The notes beneath the pieces are model-generated. The model was not told the DNA's origin. It did no database searches and saw only the letters and a list, made by a program, of their open reading frames with translations. The position numbers and the translations under genes were made by a program. Of a stretch of DNA of 33,135 nt, positions 31,605 through 33,135 are shown piece after piece. The DNA comes from an uncultured Alphaproteobacteria bacterium (GTDB lineage Bacteria > Pseudomonadota > Alphaproteobacteria > Rs-D84), in contig CAMHTQ010000002.1 of NCBI GenBank assembly GCA_946188105.1, forward strand, positions 175,973-209,107, written 5' to 3'. Each line of letters begins with the position of its first letter. Within the stretch, counting starts at the first letter, position 1.

Positions 31605-33135
31605 TTTTATATTTTGACCAATATCCAAAATTCTGCGTTGCAATTTTTCCAACATAGAATCAGGTACTTTTTCTTTTTTTAAATTTGCAATTTCTGTTTC
31701 TAATTTATCAAGAATTGCATTTGTTTTGTGTTCCAAAGCAATAAAGTCCAACAAAGAACACTTTACATTACCATCTGTTGTTGTTGCAATAGGCGCAATG
31801 TTGCGTGTTGTGTTGATACGTGGACGTTTGCGTTTTACAGGTTGGGTTTCGGATACAGAATCTGTTGCCTTTGTTGTATTGACTTTTGGTGCATATTGCT
31901 CCATCAAATCTTTAATGTTCAAATACTCATTAGATTCTACCAAACGTTTGGTAACAATTGTTGCACCATCCATCAAATAACCTCTGGCGGCATTAGGTAA
32001 TGCGGTTCTGTTATATACTTTTTCCAGGTTAGCATTATCAGCATGATCTTGGAAACATGCAATCACGACAATAATTTTATCTTGGGGGTTTATTGTTAAA
32101 ACAATACGTTTACCACTGTGTTCAATACCAACGGCTGCGGCTTTGCCACGTTTATGATTTGTGTCTGATATAGGATGCAAATTTCCTTGCTTATCCATAT
32201 TTTGCAAAGATGTATCACTTGGCAACATTGTGTAATCTGTATTAATCATAGATATGCGTTCCAACACAGAATATAATAATTGAATACTGTCGCCACATAT
32301 ATTACGCAATGAAGAAAACATTTGTTTTGAAATGTATTTTTCAATACGCAAAGGTTTTTGCTTTTTTTGTTTTTTTACAGGTGCTGGTTGTTGGTTTTGT
32401 GCCGGTTTAATAACAGTGTTTGCTTTTGGTTTTATACGTTCTGCATCTTGGGCGATTGTTTGCAATACAGCAGTTTTGATTTCGTTCAAATACTGTTTGT
32501 TGACGCACAAAATAACTTGAGCATTGTAAAGTTTGTTTTCTGTAAAACCACTATTGGCATTTGTAACGCGTTTAACCAATCTGTCCAAATCAGCAATATC
32601 ACAAAATGCATCATCGGATGCCAACAAATCAATAATTTCTTTACGTGTTAACCATTCATCTGTTTTTTCTGAAATTTTTGGTTTAACAACGTTGACTACA
32701 GGCACAACTTTTTGCTTTTGTTGTTCTTGTTGTTGTGTGGCTTGTACTTTTAAAGCATCTTGTAACAAAACAACTTGTTTAGAATCCCAAACTTGAATCC
32801 ATGGATACTTTTTTGCAAAAGAATCAAATTCAGCCGCCGCATCCGGATTTTTTAATATATTGTTTATCACAGAACGTGCGACATAAATTTTTGATACGGT
32901 TTTTGGAAATACAATTTTTTCCAAAACAGCAAAACTTTTTACACTATTAGAAAAATCTACGGATGTTGCACCAAAAGGTATGCGTCCAATACTGTCAATA
33001 AAATTAAAATCAGAACAATCCAAAATACCATTTATTCTGTTTGGCAATTTAATTTTTGCCTTTGCTTTCTTGCAAATGAAATCACCATTGATGAAACATT
33101 TTGAAAAATCTGCCTCGATATTTATTTTAGAAACA
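31602..33135 (-). CDS. Large protein with N-terminal BspA-like repeats, unknown function (partial)
   Basis: The right edge cuts this gene; 511 residues are visible and the frame stays open to the end (the TTG at 33047 is an internal Leu codon). The first about 90 visible residues look like repeat strands of the leucine-rich BspA type (GILDCSDFNF, ATSVDFSNSVKS, LEKIVFPKTVSKIYV). A Gln-rich linker follows (ATQQQEQQKQK), then a helical region (DEWLTRKEIIDLLASDDAF), a Lys/Pro/Gln-rich linker and a mixed domain (KRIVLTINPQDKIIVVIACF). The last part is helical (LEHKTNAILDKLETEIANLK), possibly a coiled coil. No function can be assigned; a signal peptide, if any, lies outside the window. Confidence 0.75.
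   Translation of the reverse strand, partial: VSKINIEADFSKCFINGDFICKKAKAKIKLPNRINGILDCSDFNFIDSIGRIPFGATSVDFSNSVKSFAVLEKIVFPKTVSKIYVARSVINNILKNPDAAAEFDSFAKKYPWIQVWDSKQVVLLQDALKVQATQQQEQQKQKVVPVVNVVKPKISEKTDEWLTRKEIIDLLASDDAFCDIADLDRLVKRVTNANSGFTENKLYNAQVILCVNKQYLNEIKTAVLQTIAQDAERIKPKANTVIKPAQNQQPAPVKKQKKQKPLRIEKYISKQMFSSLRNICGDSIQLLYSVLERISMINTDYTMLPSDTSLQNMDKQGNLHPISDTNHKRGKAAAVGIEHSGKRIVLTINPQDKIIVVIACFQDHADNANLEKVYNRTALPNAARGYLMDGATIVTKRLVESNEYLNIKDLMEQYAPKVNTTKATDSVSETQPVKRKRPRINTTRNIAPIATTTDGNVKCSLLDFIALEHKTNAILDKLETEIANLKKEKVPDSMLEKLQRRILDIGQNIK

Noticed and set aside
637..33135. TGA read as Trp
   Set aside because: No gene needs an in-frame TGA to be complete, and the tRNA-Trp has a CCA anticodon.

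Overview
The window is a piece of an AT-rich bacterial chromosome, most likely from an uncultivated, host-associated (gut-type) alphaproteobacterium. This rests on the alphaproteobacterial-looking informational genes, an IHF/HU protein, an olsB-olsA ornithine-lipid pair, HemW and an outer-membrane beta-barrel protein. A lactate dehydrogenase and a Clostridia-like methyltransferase suggest a fermentative life among Firmicutes. The taxonomic placement is inference. No insertion sequence, phage gene, CRISPR array or rRNA gene was seen.

Region 1 (1-12.1 kb) is the transcription/translation core: tRNA-Trp, secE, nusG, rplK, rplA, rplJ, rplL, rpoB, rpoC, all on the plus strand. Its intergenic gaps are rich in RNA structure: a three-hairpin leader before rplK, a hairpin plus a classic L10-type leader before rplJ, and hairpins between rplL/rpoB and rpoB/rpoC. 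A divergent membrane-protein gene, possibly of a type IV secretion system, is cut by the left edge. rpoC is not followed by rpsL/rpsG/fusA, so the usual str operon is detached.

Region 2 (12.1-15.0 kb) holds rpmF-plsX with a strong hairpin between them, two small unknown genes that converge on a shared terminator, and a mraZ gene standing alone outside any division cluster, with a palindrome over its promoter. Region 3 (15.1-21.4 kb) is mostly on the minus strand: a secreted 749-residue cysteine-rich protein with seven C-x6-C pairs, a tRNA-Arg(CCT) followed by a small Cys/His-rich membrane protein, and a hemW-pepO (M13 peptidase) pair. An ihfA-like gene diverges from the tRNA.

Region 4 (21.4-31.6 kb) carries cell-envelope and metabolic genes: an outer-membrane protein, a MltB-type lytic transglycosylase, olsB-olsA followed by an archaeal/eukaryotic-type proS, a methyltransferase, an L-lactate dehydrogenase, a YjdJ-like acetyltransferase, a periplasmic thioredoxin-like protein with a C-terminal anchor, a CvpA-like protein and a two-helix membrane protein. 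The right edge cuts a large minus-strand protein with BspA-like repeats.

Thirty stop codons are visible: 28 TAA, 2 TAG and no TGA. Promoters are readable as TTGAnn-N16-18-TATAAT or a GCTAACy-type -10. I saw no defence or mobile system. The most interesting items are the C-x6-C protein, the lack of TGA stops, the structured ribosomal leaders and the probable leaderless start of the outer-membrane protein.
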